In this document: piece after piece, positions 7,906 through 17,283 of the stretch
Layout: every line of letters begins with the position of its first letter
Numbering within the stretch: position 1 is the first letter of the stretch
Source of the DNA: Labrys sp. KNU-23
Lineage (GTDB): Bacteria; Pseudomonadota; Alphaproteobacteria; Rhizobiales; Labraceae
DNA length: 64,000 bases
Direction: 5' to 3'
Assembly (NCBI RefSeq): GCF_008330945.1
Contig: NZ_CP043489.1
Span: 1,674,001 to 1,738,000 of the forward strand
Program-made: the position numbers and the translations under genes
The notes under the pieces: generated by a model
Database searches by the model: none
What the model saw: the letters and a program-made list of their open reading frames with translations, nothing else
Told to the model about the DNA's origin: nothing

Positions 7906-9906
7906 TCACAAGTGATCGCGGGCGATTTTCTCATGCCAGCAGCGCTCGGCCGCCACTTCCCCATTGGCGAGCGCCTTGAGCTCGCCTTCCAGGATGAAAT
8001 CGGTGGCGGTCGCCTGCATCGCTGTCTTCACCTCGATACGGATCTGCCAGCCCTCGCGCCCCATCTCATAGCTCTCGGTGAGGTGGTAGCGCGCACTGAG
8101 GGGATCATCGCCCCTGATGGTCAGCTCGCGCCGGAGACTGTGGGAAAGCGTGGTGTCGATCTCGTCGAAACGCAGAACGCCCTCGCCGAACAGGCCGCCC
8201 TCCCCCTCCGTGACATAGGTCGCGACATCGCTCAGCAGATCGAGCGACGTGGTGCGCGCCATGCGTCCCTCGGCAACCTTGGTCATCGGCGTGCGGGCCG
8301 CACTCAGCGCAGGCTCGAAGACGACAGGCGGCTCGTCCGTGCCTGCCTTGCGCACCGGCAGGCTCAGCCGGCCCGGGCAGCGCAGGGTCAGTGTCACCGG
8401 TTCGGGCGCCGGCCAGATCAGCGGCCAATAGGCCGTCGACAAAGCCAGCCTGAGGCGATGGCCCGGCGCGAGGGCATAGCCACAATCGTTGAGCTTGAGA
8501 CGGATGGGATAGAAGCGGCCGGGCACCAGCGCCTCGGGCTCGGCATGGCTGTCGCGATGGGTCAGGTTGAGCACCGCATAGGCGATGCGGCGCGAAGAGC
8601 CATCCGGCGCGACGTCGCAGAGCCGGGCGCAGAGCTGGGCCAGGGCTTTGTCGGAAGCGATCTCGACCTCGATCTCCGCCGCGCCAAGCAGATCAAGCCG
8701 CTCCTGGAGCACAGCGCTGTCGAAACTGCAGGAGAAGGCGTCGTCATGGCGCTGGTCGGCCGGTTCCTCGCCGGTGACGCCGGTGCCCATCCATTCGCCG
8801 GCCGCCACTCCCGTCCAGGCCAGTGAGCTGAAGGCAATCTCGACCGCCGGACCCGGCCCCGACGCCAGGACGCCTGGTGCCAGATGCAGGACCTTCGAGA
8901 CGATTTCGGGCGAGGGCCAGCGCATCTCGCCGACAAAGCGGCCGGGCACCGGATCGCGATGACCGGGCGGCGTCCACTCCTCGATGAAGGCCCGCATCAT
9001 CGGCTCCGCCATGATGCCGCTATCCTGGCCCTTCAGCCAGTGGTCCCACCAGCGCGTCGCCTCCTGCAGGAAGCCGATGGCCGGGCCCGGCACGCCGTCC
9101 TGCGGATAGATATGGGCCCAGGGCCCGATCAGGCCGAGCCTGGGCACCTCCAGCCCCTCCAGCAGGCGCGGAATGGCATTGGTATAGGCATCGCCCCAAC
9201 CGCCGACGGCGAAGACCGGGCATTGCACCGCCGAGAAATCCTCGCAGATCGAGCCGTGCCGCCAATAGGCATCGCGCCTCTGATGGGCGAGCCAGAGCGC
9301 CGGGAAGAACGGCAGATGGTCGAGCCTGTTCTGCCATTGCGCCCGCCAAGCTTCACCGACCAGGGCTGGGTCAGCCGGGCGCGCCTGGTAGGCCAGCATG
9401 ATGCTGCCCCACCACAGATTGTCGTTGAGCAGGGTGCCGCCCATGAAATGGATGTCGTCGGCATAGCGGTCGTCGGTGGAGCAGACGGTGATGACAGCCT
9501 TGAGCGCCGGTGGCCTGAGCGCCGCAACCTGCAGGCAGTTGAAGCCGCCCCAGCTCTTGCCCATCATGCCGACGGCGCCCGTGCACCAGGGCTGGGCCGC
9601 GAGCCAGGCGATCACTTCGCAGGCATCGTCGAGTTCGCGCTGCAGATATTCATCCTCGAGCAGGCCGTCGGATTCGCCGCTGCCGCGCATGTCGACGCGA
9701 ATGGCTCCATAGCCATTGGCCGCGAACCAGCCATGCATCGGCTCGTCGCGCCCGCGCGTGCCGTCGCGCTTGCGGTAGGGGATATATTCGAGGATCGCCG
9801 GCACCGGCCTGGCCTCGGCATCCTCGGGCAGCCACAGGCGGGCGGCAAGCCGGGTGCCATCGGCGAGGGGAATGAAGAAATGTTCGATCGTGCGGACTGG
9901 GGACAT
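7906..9906 (-). CDS. CocE/NonD-family alpha/beta hydrolase (S15-type peptidase family)
   Basis: A 666-residue protein of the X-Pro dipeptidyl-peptidase S15 / CocE family, which hydrolyses acyl or peptide bonds (cocaine esterase, glutaryl-7-ACA acylase and relatives). Visible features are the N-terminal alpha/beta-hydrolase strand LEYIPYRKRDGTRGRDEPMHG, the nucleophile elbow GKSWGGF (GxSxGG), a candidate catalytic His in LGLIGPWAHIYPQDG, and a C-terminal jelly-roll domain. No signal peptide is seen, so it is probably cytoplasmic. The ATG at 9906 is preferred over a TTG at 9930 next to a terminator stem. Its position after a peptide-type ABC importer suggests that it cleaves the imported substrate. 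Confidence 0.88.
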   Translation of the reverse strand: MSPVRTIEHFFIPLADGTRLAARLWLPEDAEARPVPAILEYIPYRKRDGTRGRDEPMHGWFAANGYGAIRVDMRGSGESDGLLEDEYLQRELDDACEVIAWLAAQPWCTGAVGMMGKSWGGFNCLQVAALRPPALKAVITVCSTDDRYADDIHFMGGTLLNDNLWWGSIMLAYQARPADPALVGEAWRAQWQNRLDHLPFFPALWLAHQRRDAYWRHGSICEDFSAVQCPVFAVGGWGDAYTNAIPRLLEGLEVPRLGLIGPWAHIYPQDGVPGPAIGFLQEATRWWDHWLKGQDSGIMAEPMMRAFIEEWTPPGHRDPVPGRFVGEMRWPSPEIVSKVLHLAPGVLASGPGPAVEIAFSSLAWTGVAAGEWMGTGVTGEEPADQRHDDAFSCSFDSAVLQERLDLLGAAEIEVEIASDKALAQLCARLCDVAPDGSSRRIAYAVLNLTHRDSHAEPEALVPGRFYPIRLKLNDCGYALAPGHRLRLALSTAYWPLIWPAPEPVTLTLRCPGRLSLPVRKAGTDEPPVVFEPALSAARTPMTKVAEGRMARTTSLDLLSDVATYVTEGEGGLFGEGVLRFDEIDTTLSHSLRRELTIRGDDPLSARYHLTESYEMGREGWQIRIEVKTAMQATATDFILEGELKALANGEVAAERCWHEKIARDHL

Positions 9907-9933
9907 TGGAAAATACTTCAAGAAAAACAAGCG

Positions 9934-9961
9934 AAAGGGCCGGTCCGAAGACCGGCCCTTT
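9934..9961 (-). terminator. Rho-independent terminator or attenuator between the ABC ATPase and hydrolase genes
   Basis: Perfect 12-base stem AAAGGGCCGGTC with a CGAA-type loop and GACCGGCCCTTT; on the minus strand a T-rich stretch follows. It sits between the ATPase stop (9977) and the hydrolase start (9906), so hydrolase expression would need read-through or its own promoter. Confidence 0.8.
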
Positions 9962-9976
9962 CAACGAACCATTGGA

Positions 9977-11605
9977 TCACGCCACCTTGCGGCTGGCGAG
10001 AATATTGTCGAGCCAATGCGTATCCATCTCCGGCACGGAGCTGATCAGCTTCTCCGTATAGGGATGGAACGGCGGGGCGAAGATATCTGCCGTGGGCCCC
10101 TGGGCGATGATCTCGCCCTTGAACATCACCGCCGTGCGATGGGCGATGCGGCGCACGGTACCGAGATCATGGGTGATGAAGATATAGGCCAAGCCGAGAT
10201 CGTCCTGCAGCTTCTTGAGGAGCTTGAGCACGTCCTCCGCCACCAGCGGGTCGAGCGCGGAGGTCGGCTCGTCGCAGATGATCACCTCCGGCTCGGCCGC
10301 CAGGGCGCGCGCGATGCAGACACGCTGCTTCTGGCCGCCGGAGAGCTGGCCGGGCCGGCGATCGGCGAACTCCTCGGGCAAGCCGACCTGGCGCAGCAGT
10401 TCGAGCACGCGCTTGCGCACGTCCCCCGCCGAACGGTTGAAATAGAAGCTCACCGGGCGTCCGATGATCTGCCCCAGGGTCTGGCGGGGATTGAGCGCCA
10501 CGTCCGGCATCTGGTGCACCATCTGCAGGCGCCGCAGGATGTCCTTGCTGCGCTGAGGCAAGGCCGGCGGCAAGGTCTTGCCGTTGAGCGAGACGTCGCC
10601 TTCCCAGCGCGGCAGCAGCCCGACCACGATACGCGCGATCGTGCTCTTGCCGGAACCGGACTCGCCCACCACCGCCAGGGTCTCGCCTTTGGCGAGCTTG
10701 AAGGAAGCGTTCTTGACGATCGCCACCGGGCCGTAACCGGCAGTGACATTGGTCATCGAGAGCACGGGCTCTGCCCCCTCCGGCGGAGCGGTGAGCTGGA
10801 GATGCTCGGCGTCGCGACGCTCGTTCACCAGGGCACGGGCATAGTCGGTGCGGGGCGCCTCGAGCACCTGCTGCGCATCGCCGACCTCGACGGTCTTGCC
10901 ATGACGCAGCACCATGATGCGGTGAGCGATCTGGGCCACCACGGCAAGGTCATGCGTGATGTAGAGGCCGGCCGTGCCGAATTCCCGGATGAGGTCGCGC
11001 AAGAGCGCCAGCACCTCGATCTGGGTGGTGACGTCGAGCGCCGTGGTCGGCTCGTCCAGCACGATCACGTCAGGCCGGCAGCTCATCGCCATCGCCGCCA
11101 TGGCGCGCTGAAGCTGGCCACCCGAGACCTGATGGGGATAGCGGTCGCCAATCGTATCGGGATTGGGCAATTGCAGGATGCGGAAGAGCTTGCGGGCATA
11201 GGCTTCCGCCTCCGGCCGCGTCATCACGCCATGCACCACCGGCGCCTCGCAGACCTGGTCCATCAACGTCATGGCCGGATTGAAGGAGGCGGCAGCGCTC
11301 TGGGCGATATAGGCGATGCTCTTGCCGCGGAAATTGCGGCGCTGCGCGGCAGTGGAGGCACGCAGTTCCGTACCGTCGAGCTTGATCGAGCCGCCGGTGA
11401 TGCGCATGCCGGCCCGGGCATAGGCCATCGACGCCAGGCCGATGGTGGACTTGCCGGCGCCCGATTCACCGATGAGGCCGAGGATTTCGCCCCGGCGCAG
11501 CGTCACATCGACATTGTCGACCAGGACGCGGCCGGTGACGGTCTCGACCCTGAGCTTTTCCAGTTCGAGGATCAGGTCGGAAGAGGTCTTGTCGTCTGCC
11601 ATCAT
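9977..11605 (-). CDS. ABC transporter, fused double ATP-binding protein (DppD-DppF type)
   Basis: One 542-residue protein carries the two nucleotide-binding domains that power a peptide/nickel-type importer. Domain 1 has Walker [10 protein letters not shown], signature VSGGQLQRA and Walker [13 protein letters not shown]; domain 2 has [18 protein letters not shown] and [12 protein letters not shown]. Each domain ends with the oligopeptide-transporter-type tail. Paired ATG codons (11605 and 11602) follow AAGGGGG at good spacing, and the gene starts a few bases after the stop of the upstream permease, showing an operon. The fusion is common in rhizobia (compare GsiA). Confidence 0.93.
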   Translation of the reverse strand: MMADDKTSSDLILELEKLRVETVTGRVLVDNVDVTLRRGEILGLIGESGAGKSTIGLASMAYARAGMRITGGSIKLDGTELRASTAAQRRNFRGKSIAYIAQSAAASFNPAMTLMDQVCEAPVVHGVMTRPEAEAYARKLFRILQLPNPDTIGDRYPHQVSGGQLQRAMAAMAMSCRPDVIVLDEPTTALDVTTQIEVLALLRDLIREFGTAGLYITHDLAVVAQIAHRIMVLRHGKTVEVGDAQQVLEAPRTDYARALVNERRDAEHLQLTAPPEGAEPVLSMTNVTAGYGPVAIVKNASFKLAKGETLAVVGESGSGKSTIARIVVGLLPRWEGDVSLNGKTLPPALPQRSKDILRRLQMVHQMPDVALNPRQTLGQIIGRPVSFYFNRSAGDVRKRVLELLRQVGLPEEFADRRPGQLSGGQKQRVCIARALAAEPEVIICDEPTSALDPLVAEDVLKLLKKLQDDLGLAYIFITHDLGTVRRIAHRTAVMFKGEIIAQGPTADIFAPPFHPYTEKLISSVPEMDTHWLDNILASRKVA

Positions 11606-11612
11606 AGCCCCC

Positions 11613-12446
11613 TTACATTTCCGCCTGCGCGCCGGACGGGCGGGCATCGATCGACAGGAACCAATCGACCACCAGGTTGATGCCGATGGTGAGCAGGGCG
11701 ATGGCGGCGGCAGGATAGAGCGCCGCGGCCCGCCCCAGCTTGAGGCTGGTGATGTTGTCGCGCACCATGCCGCCCCAGTCCGCATAGGGCAAGGGAACAC
11801 CGAGGCCGATGAAGCTCAGCGCCGCGATGAACAGGAAGTTGAAGCAGAAGCGCAGGCCGAATTCCGACATCAGGGGCGCTGCGGCGTTGGGCAGGATCTC
11901 CCGCCACACCACCCACCAGATCCCTTCGCCGCGCAGCCTGGCCACCTCGACGAAATCGAGCGAGGCGAGATTCATGCCGAGAGCGCGGGCAAGGCGATAG
12001 ACGCGGCTGGAGTCGAGGAAGGCGATGGTCAGCACCAGCGAGGTCAGGGTCTGGCCGAAGATCGACAGGATGATCAGCGCCCAGATCAGCAGCGGCACCG
12101 ACATCACGATATCGACGGCACGCGAGAGCACGGCGTCGATCCAGCGCCCGGTGACGGCCGCCACCAGGCCGAGCGTGATGCCGATGGCGAAGGACATGAT
12201 GGTAGTGACCAGCGCGATGCCGATGGTGAGGCGGGCGCCATAGATCAGGCGTGTAAGCATGTCGCGGCCGATCTGGTCGGTACCCAGCCAGTTGGCCGCC
12301 GAGATCGTCGCCCAGGTCTTGCCGACGGTCTGCGTCTCCGAATAGGGAGCGAGCCAGGGGCCGGCAATGGCGATGACGACGTTGAGCGCGATGATGAACA
12401 GGCCGATGACGGCAGTGAGCGGCGCTTTGTGTCCGAAAATGACCAT
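11613..12446 (-). CDS. ABC transporter permease (DppC type)
   Basis: A 277-residue inner-membrane permease of the binding-protein-dependent family. It has an N-terminal membrane segment (PLTAVIGLFIIALNVVIAIAG), then a periplasmic stretch with the signature NWLGTDQIGRDMLTRLIYGAR that marks DppC/OppC proteins. The EAA loop that touches the ATPase is seen around EVARLRGEGIWWVVWREILPNAAAPL. AGAGGG precedes the ATG. It lies 10 bases after its partner permease. Confidence 0.93.
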   Translation of the reverse strand: MVIFGHKAPLTAVIGLFIIALNVVIAIAGPWLAPYSETQTVGKTWATISAANWLGTDQIGRDMLTRLIYGARLTIGIALVTTIMSFAIGITLGLVAAVTGRWIDAVLSRAVDIVMSVPLLIWALIILSIFGQTLTSLVLTIAFLDSSRVYRLARALGMNLASLDFVEVARLRGEGIWWVVWREILPNAAAPLMSEFGLRFCFNFLFIAALSFIGLGVPLPYADWGGMVRDNITSLKLGRAAALYPAAAIALLTIGINLVVDWFLSIDARPSGAQAEM

Positions 12447-12456
12447 GCTGCCCTCT

Positions 12457-13407
12457 TTACCGTGGATGCCGCAGACGCGGATTGAGGATGATCGCCAGCA
12501 CGTCGGCAATCGTGTTGAGGATGATGAAGACGGCCGCGAACAGGATGCCGCAGGCGAGGATCGCCGGCACGTCGCGCTTGGTCACCGCATCGATCATGTA
12601 TTGGCCGACGCCCGGATAGGTGAAGACCTTCTCGATGACGACCACGCCGACCACCAGATAGGCGATGTTCAGCGCGACTACCGAAATGATCGGGGAGGCC
12701 GCGTTCGGCAGCGCATGCTTGGTGACGACGCGGGCCCGCGTCAGGCCCTTGAGGAAGCCCATTTCCACATAGGGCGTCGACATGATCGACAGCACGGAAT
12801 TACGCGTCATGCGCATCATATGGGCGGTGACCAGACAGGTCAGCGCCACCGCCGGCAGGAAGGTCACGTAAAGGCGGATGAAGAAACCCATGTCGGGATT
12901 GACCGTCGCCAACGGCGGGAACCAGCGCCAATAACCGGCAAAGAGCAGGATCAGCACTCCGCCGATGAAGAATTCCGGCAGCGAGATGGCGATCAGCGCC
13001 AGCACGTTGGCGGCACGGTCGGCCAGGCGTCCCTCGGTGATGGCGCAGGTGATGCCCGTGATAACGGCAAGCGGCACGGCGATCACGGCGGCGTAGCACG
13101 CCAGGAACAGCGTGTTGGTGAAGCGCGGCCACAGATCGTTCACGATGACGTTCTGGTTGGTGTAGGAGCGGCCGAAGTCAAAATGCGCGACGATGTTCCA
13201 GAGCCAGGTCAGATAGCGCTGCCAGGCCGGCACATCCAGACCGATGCTCCGTTCGAAGGCGGCTTTCGTTTCCGCCGTTGCAGCCTGGCCGAGCACGGCA
13301 TCAGCGGCATTACCCTGCAGGTTGAGGGTTAGAATGAAGAGAATAAGAGAGATGGCGAAGAGCGTCACCACCCCCTGGACGATGCGCCAACCAATAAGAC
13401 GTCCCAC
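12457..13407 (-). CDS. ABC transporter permease (DppB type)
   Basis: A 316-residue permease, the partner of the DppC-type protein. The N-terminal segment GWRIVQGVVTLFAISLILF, the large periplasmic loop (RSIGLDVPAWQRYLTWLWN and FDFGRSY) and the motif EKVFTYPGVGQYMIDAVTKRD near the C-terminus are typical of DppB/OppB. The EAA loop lies near YVEMGFLKGLTRARVVTKHALPNAA. It is separated from the binding protein by 126 bases containing a stem-loop, a common way to lower permease relative to binding-protein expression. Confidence 0.93.
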   Translation of the reverse strand: MGRLIGWRIVQGVVTLFAISLILFILTLNLQGNAADAVLGQAATAETKAAFERSIGLDVPAWQRYLTWLWNIVAHFDFGRSYTNQNVIVNDLWPRFTNTLFLACYAAVIAVPLAVITGITCAITEGRLADRAANVLALIAISLPEFFIGGVLILLFAGYWRWFPPLATVNPDMGFFIRLYVTFLPAVALTCLVTAHMMRMTRNSVLSIMSTPYVEMGFLKGLTRARVVTKHALPNAASPIISVVALNIAYLVVGVVVIEKVFTYPGVGQYMIDAVTKRDVPAILACGILFAAVFIILNTIADVLAIILNPRLRHPR

Positions 13408-13497
13408 AATGTGCCCTTTCGACCTGTTGCCGACGGAAGCCGGGCACGCTGCAGTTCCCCCCGCACGCGCCCGCTCTTCTGCAGTTTGAAAGGAAAG

Positions 13498-13526
13498 GGG
13501 CGAGACGCCTCACGCGCGTCGCCCCA
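13498..13526 (-). other. Stem-loop between binding-protein and permease genes
   Basis: Imperfect inverted repeat with outer arms GGGGCGA and TCGCCCC just beyond the binding-protein stop. Such structures often protect the 3' end of binding-protein mRNA. No U-run follows, so a true terminator is less likely. Confidence 0.45.
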
Positions 13527-13533
13527 GGAGCTG

Positions 13534-15108
13534 TTAGGCGAACCAGCCTTTTTCAGCGATGCGCTGGTCGCACATGTCGTAGCGCGGATGCGGTGCCGTG
13601 CCCATGACCTTCTTGGAATAGGCGTCGAGATAATCGCCCACCGCGTAGCAGACCATGCCGCCATCGTCGTGGATCATCTTCTGGCAATCGGCGTAGATCT
13701 GCGCGCGCTTGGCATCGTCGCTCTCGACGCGAGCGGAGATCAGCAGCTTGTCGAATTCCGGCCGCTTCCAATGGGTATCGTTCCAGTTGGCGGTCGACAG
13801 GAAGGTCTGCGAGAGCTGCAGATCGATATTGGGGCGCCCGCCCCAATAGACGGCGCAGAAGGGATCCTTCAGCCAGATGTTCGACCAGTAGCCGTCGCCC
13901 GACACACGGGTGACCGTCAGATCGATACCCGCCTGCTTCATGGCTTCCTGATAGAGCAGGCCGGCATCCGTTGCGCCGTTATAGGCACCTTCGGAGACCT
14001 TGAGCTCCACCTTGGGACTACCGGCCTTCTTGTAGTGGAAGGCGGCCTTCTCCGGATCGTAGGGCGTCTGGGGCACGTCCTTGGCATAAAATTTGTGCGA
14101 CGGGCTGATGGTGGTGTCGTTGCCGACGGTGGCGTAGCCCTGGTAGACCGTGTCGACGATCTTCTTGCGGTCCATGCCATATTTGAGCGCCCAGCGCAGG
14201 TCGGCGCTGGTATAAGGATCGGTGTCGCACAGGGCCACGAAGGCGAAGCGGTTGCCGGTGCCCTTGCTCTGGACCACGCTCACGTCGGGCGAAGAGGTCA
14301 CGATATCCATGGTCTTGGCATCGAGACGGTTGATGGCGTCGACCTGGCCCGAAATCATGGCCTGCAGGCGGGAAGCCTGGTCCTGGATATATTGCAGCTC
14401 GATCCCGTCGAAATTGCCGCGTCCCGACTTCCAGTAATTCCCGGTGTTCTTGGTCACCACGCGCACGCCGGGCTCGAACACTTCGAGCTTGTAGGCGCCG
14501 GTGCCGATCAGCTTGGAAAAGTCGGTGTAGCCATTGGGCACGCACAGGACATGGTAATCGGACAGATTGTAGGGCAGGTCGAGATTGCCCTCGGACAAGG
14601 TGATCTGGATCTGGTTGGCGCTGAGCTTCTTGACGTCGGTGATCGAGCTCAGCAGGTCCTTGGCGGCGGATTTGGTGTCACCGCGATGCAGGTTGATCGA
14701 ATAGACCACATCGTCGGCGTCGAGCGTCTTGCCATTATGGAACGTGACGTCCTTGCGGACGTTGAAGATCCATTCCTTGGCGCCGGGCTTGTACTCCCAG
14801 CTCTCCAGCAACTCGCCCTTGGGCAGGCCATCATCGCCGATTTCCACGAAACCGTTGCAGATCTGGTAGCCGTATGAAATCGGCACGGAGTCGGCATAGG
14901 TGCGCGGATCGAGACTGTCGGAGGCCGAGCCGCCCTCCATGCCCAGCTTCAGCGTGCCGCCCTTCTTGGGGGCATCGGCCGCCAGCGCCGGGCCGCCGAG
15001 CGCGCCCAAACCGCCGAGGCTCAAGCCGAGCGCGGCCGCACTCTTCATCAACTCGCGACGATCAAGGATCAGGCCCGACCCTTGTTGCGTGAAATTCTTA
15101 CCCATCAT
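13534..15108 (-). CDS. ABC transporter substrate-binding protein, peptide/nickel family (SBP family 5)
   Basis: A 524-residue periplasmic binding protein that delivers substrate to the two downstream permeases. The N-terminus carries a twin-arginine-type signal (DRRELMKSAAALGLSLGGLG, cleavage likely after ALAA). The family-5 fold is shown by NVRKDVTFHNGKTLDADDVVYSI and the helix pattern around RWALKYGMDRKKIVDTVYQG. A twin-arginine signal on a family-5 binding protein is seen in some alphaproteobacteria. It is the first gene of the operon, with AGGGA before tandem ATG codons. The ligand is unknown; the neighbouring hydrolase favours an acylated or peptide-like compound. Confidence 0.92.
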   Translation of the reverse strand: MMGKNFTQQGSGLILDRRELMKSAAALGLSLGGLGALGGPALAADAPKKGGTLKLGMEGGSASDSLDPRTYADSVPISYGYQICNGFVEIGDDGLPKGELLESWEYKPGAKEWIFNVRKDVTFHNGKTLDADDVVYSINLHRGDTKSAAKDLLSSITDVKKLSANQIQITLSEGNLDLPYNLSDYHVLCVPNGYTDFSKLIGTGAYKLEVFEPGVRVVTKNTGNYWKSGRGNFDGIELQYIQDQASRLQAMISGQVDAINRLDAKTMDIVTSSPDVSVVQSKGTGNRFAFVALCDTDPYTSADLRWALKYGMDRKKIVDTVYQGYATVGNDTTISPSHKFYAKDVPQTPYDPEKAAFHYKKAGSPKVELKVSEGAYNGATDAGLLYQEAMKQAGIDLTVTRVSGDGYWSNIWLKDPFCAVYWGGRPNIDLQLSQTFLSTANWNDTHWKRPEFDKLLISARVESDDAKRAQIYADCQKMIHDDGGMVCYAVGDYLDAYSKKVMGTAPHPRYDMCDQRIAEKGWFA

Positions 15109-15405
15109 GTCAATGTTCCCTGCGGCTCGCCTGTATGGAATTTGCGCTCGTTGCCCGAGCGTTCGACCTGCCCACTATCGTGTCCTGCAAGCCGCTGTGC
15201 AAGAGACCTACAAACGACATCAAATGACAGCAGGGCGACGTTCTTTCATTTTCATGAAACCTGAATCGGGCTCGATTTGCCGATTTGAGCGTCGGGTAAA
15301 GGCCAATTTTCCATGAGCAGGCCCGATTTTCATCAATTCCGGCTGAAAAAGAACACTCGCGGCGCGAGCGATGATAGCCGATATCCGGCCCGTCCGCCCC
15401 GAAAA
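15109..15405. promoter_or_regulatory. Upstream region of the ABC operon
   Basis: About 300 non-coding bases between the binding-protein gene and the amt terminator, both read on the minus strand. The promoter of the ABC operon must lie here; I could not identify convincing -35/-10 or -24/-12 boxes. No gene is seen. Confidence 0.4.
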
Positions 15406-15432
15406 CCGAAAACCCCGGCCATAGGCCGGGGA
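15406..15432 (-). terminator. Rho-independent terminator after amt
   Basis: Stem CCCCGGCC-ATA-GGCCGGGG (15413-15431). Read on the minus strand it is followed by TTTTCGGTTTTC, as expected for termination of glnK-amt. Confidence 0.88.
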
Positions 15433-15457
15433 TCGGATCTTTGGCACGCCGTCGGGA

Positions 15458-16771
15458 TCAGCTGTGATAGGCGCGTTCACCATGTTCGACGATATCGAGG
15501 CCTTCGGCCTCGGTCTGGCGGTCGACGCGCAGGCCGACGACGAGATCGACCAGCTTGAACAGGATCGCCGAACCGATGCCCGTCATCGCCACGGTGAAGG
15601 CGACCGCCTCGACCTGGACCCAGAGCTGGCTCGCCATGGTGACGCCGTCCGCATAGCCGACACCGCCCAGCGAGGGCGACGCCAGCACGCCGGTGCCGAG
15701 GGCGCCGAGGATGCCGCCGATACCGTGCACGCCGAAGACGTCGAGGCTGTCGTCATAGCCGAAGGCATTCTTCACGGTCGTCACGAAGAAGAAGCAGACG
15801 ATACCGGCAATGAAGCCGAGTGCGATGGCGCCGGCGGGACCGATGAAGCCGGCAGCAGGCGTCACCGCCACCAGGCCGGCGACCGCGCCCGAGATTGCGC
15901 CCAGCATCGAGGGCTTGCCATGGGTGAGCCACTCGATCAGCGCCCAGCCGAGGATCGCCCCGGCCGTGGCGACGAAGGTCGTCATCATGGCAAGGCCCGC
16001 GCTGGCACCGGCCGAGAGCGCCGAACCGGCATTGAAGCCGAACCAGCCGACCCACAGCATGCCGGCGCCGACCCAGGACAGAGTGAGCGAATGAGGCGGC
16101 ATCTGCTCCTTGCCGAAGCCGGTGCGCTTGCCGATCATCAGGCAGCCCACCAGGCCGGCGACGCCCGCATTGATGTGCACGACGGTACCGCCGGCGAAAT
16201 CAAAGGCGCCAAGCTTGAACAGCCAGCCCGTCGACTGCCACACCGAATGGGCGACCGGGATGTAGATGAAGGTGACCCAGAGCAGGCAGAACAGCACCAC
16301 GGCCGAGAACTTCATGCGTTCGGCGAAGGCGCCGACGATGAGGGCGGGTGTGATAGCCGCGAAGGTCATCTGGAAGCAGACGAACACATATTCGGGAATG
16401 GTGCCGCTCAGCGTATCCTTGGTGATGCCGGCGAGGAAGGCCTTGGAGAAGCCGCCGAAGAGCGGGCCGCCATCGCTGAAGGCGAGCGTGTAGCCATAGA
16501 AGACCCAGACCACCATCACCACCGAGGCGACGATCAGCACCTGCATGAGGATGGAGAGCATGTTCTTGGCACGCACGAGGCCGCCGTAGAACAGGCCGAG
16601 GCCCGGCGCGATCATCATCAGCACCAGCGCGCAGGATACCAGCATCCAGGCGGTGTCGCCGGAGTTCAGCGTGGGCGGCGGCGCCGCGGTCTGGGCGAGA
16701 GCGGGGCCTGTCAGCAGCCCGGCGCCGAGCAAGGCCGATACCGCGAGTTTGAGGGAACGGAAGGAAGTCAT
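15458..16771 (-). CDS. amt: Ammonium transporter Amt
   Basis: A 437-residue ammonium channel of the inner membrane, with a signal peptide (residues 1-26, ending GPALA) and eleven predicted membrane segments. Signature regions are GLFYGGLVRAKNMLS, the pore region around DFAGGTVVHINAGVAGLVG (pore histidine) and HGIGGILGALGTGVLA near the C-terminus (second pore histidine). The ATG at 16771 follows AGGATC at good spacing and gives a clean signal peptide. It forms an operon with the PII gene just upstream; GlnK binds and closes Amt when nitrogen is plentiful. Confidence 0.95.
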   Translation of the reverse strand: MTSFRSLKLAVSALLGAGLLTGPALAQTAAPPPTLNSGDTAWMLVSCALVLMMIAPGLGLFYGGLVRAKNMLSILMQVLIVASVVMVVWVFYGYTLAFSDGGPLFGGFSKAFLAGITKDTLSGTIPEYVFVCFQMTFAAITPALIVGAFAERMKFSAVVLFCLLWVTFIYIPVAHSVWQSTGWLFKLGAFDFAGGTVVHINAGVAGLVGCLMIGKRTGFGKEQMPPHSLTLSWVGAGMLWVGWFGFNAGSALSAGASAGLAMMTTFVATAGAILGWALIEWLTHGKPSMLGAISGAVAGLVAVTPAAGFIGPAGAIALGFIAGIVCFFFVTTVKNAFGYDDSLDVFGVHGIGGILGALGTGVLASPSLGGVGYADGVTMASQLWVQVEAVAFTVAMTGIGSAILFKLVDLVVGLRVDRQTEAEGLDIVEHGERAYHS

Positions 16772-16818
16772 CGGGAAAGGATCCTGTCTCATGGGAGTCG
16801 AGGGCATCGGCGGCAGAC

Positions 16819-17163
<345 letters not shown>

Positions 17164-17170
17164 CTATCCC

Positions 17171-17246
17171 CTAAAAGCGTTTTGCGATTTGGCGGTCGGG
17201 CATGCTCTTTCAAGCCGCGTGCCAACTGCGAAACGCCGTGCTAAAG
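17171..17246. repeat. Partial R1-like repeat in the glnK leader
   Basis: AAAGCGTTTTGCGATTT here is identical to the start of the R1 copy at 38056. The match then fades, so this is a fragment or degenerate copy lying across the glnK promoter and leader. Confidence 0.4.
17210..17226 (-). promoter_or_regulatory. Probable sigma-54 promoter of glnK-amt
   Basis: On the minus strand the sequence reads TTGGCACG-CGGC-TTGA. This matches the -24 consensus TGGCACG perfectly and the -12 element TTGC except for its last base, with the right spacing. The predicted start of transcription lies roughly 40 bases before the glnK ATG. Confidence 0.65.
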
Positions 17247-17283
17247 TTATGAAAAATCACGATAAAAATTACCTTTGCCCAAT

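Noticed and set aside
9854-11680. A 608-codon open frame opposite the fused ABC ATPase
   Set aside because: Antisense to both Walker motifs and rich in Gly, His, Arg and Asp; no recognisable fold.
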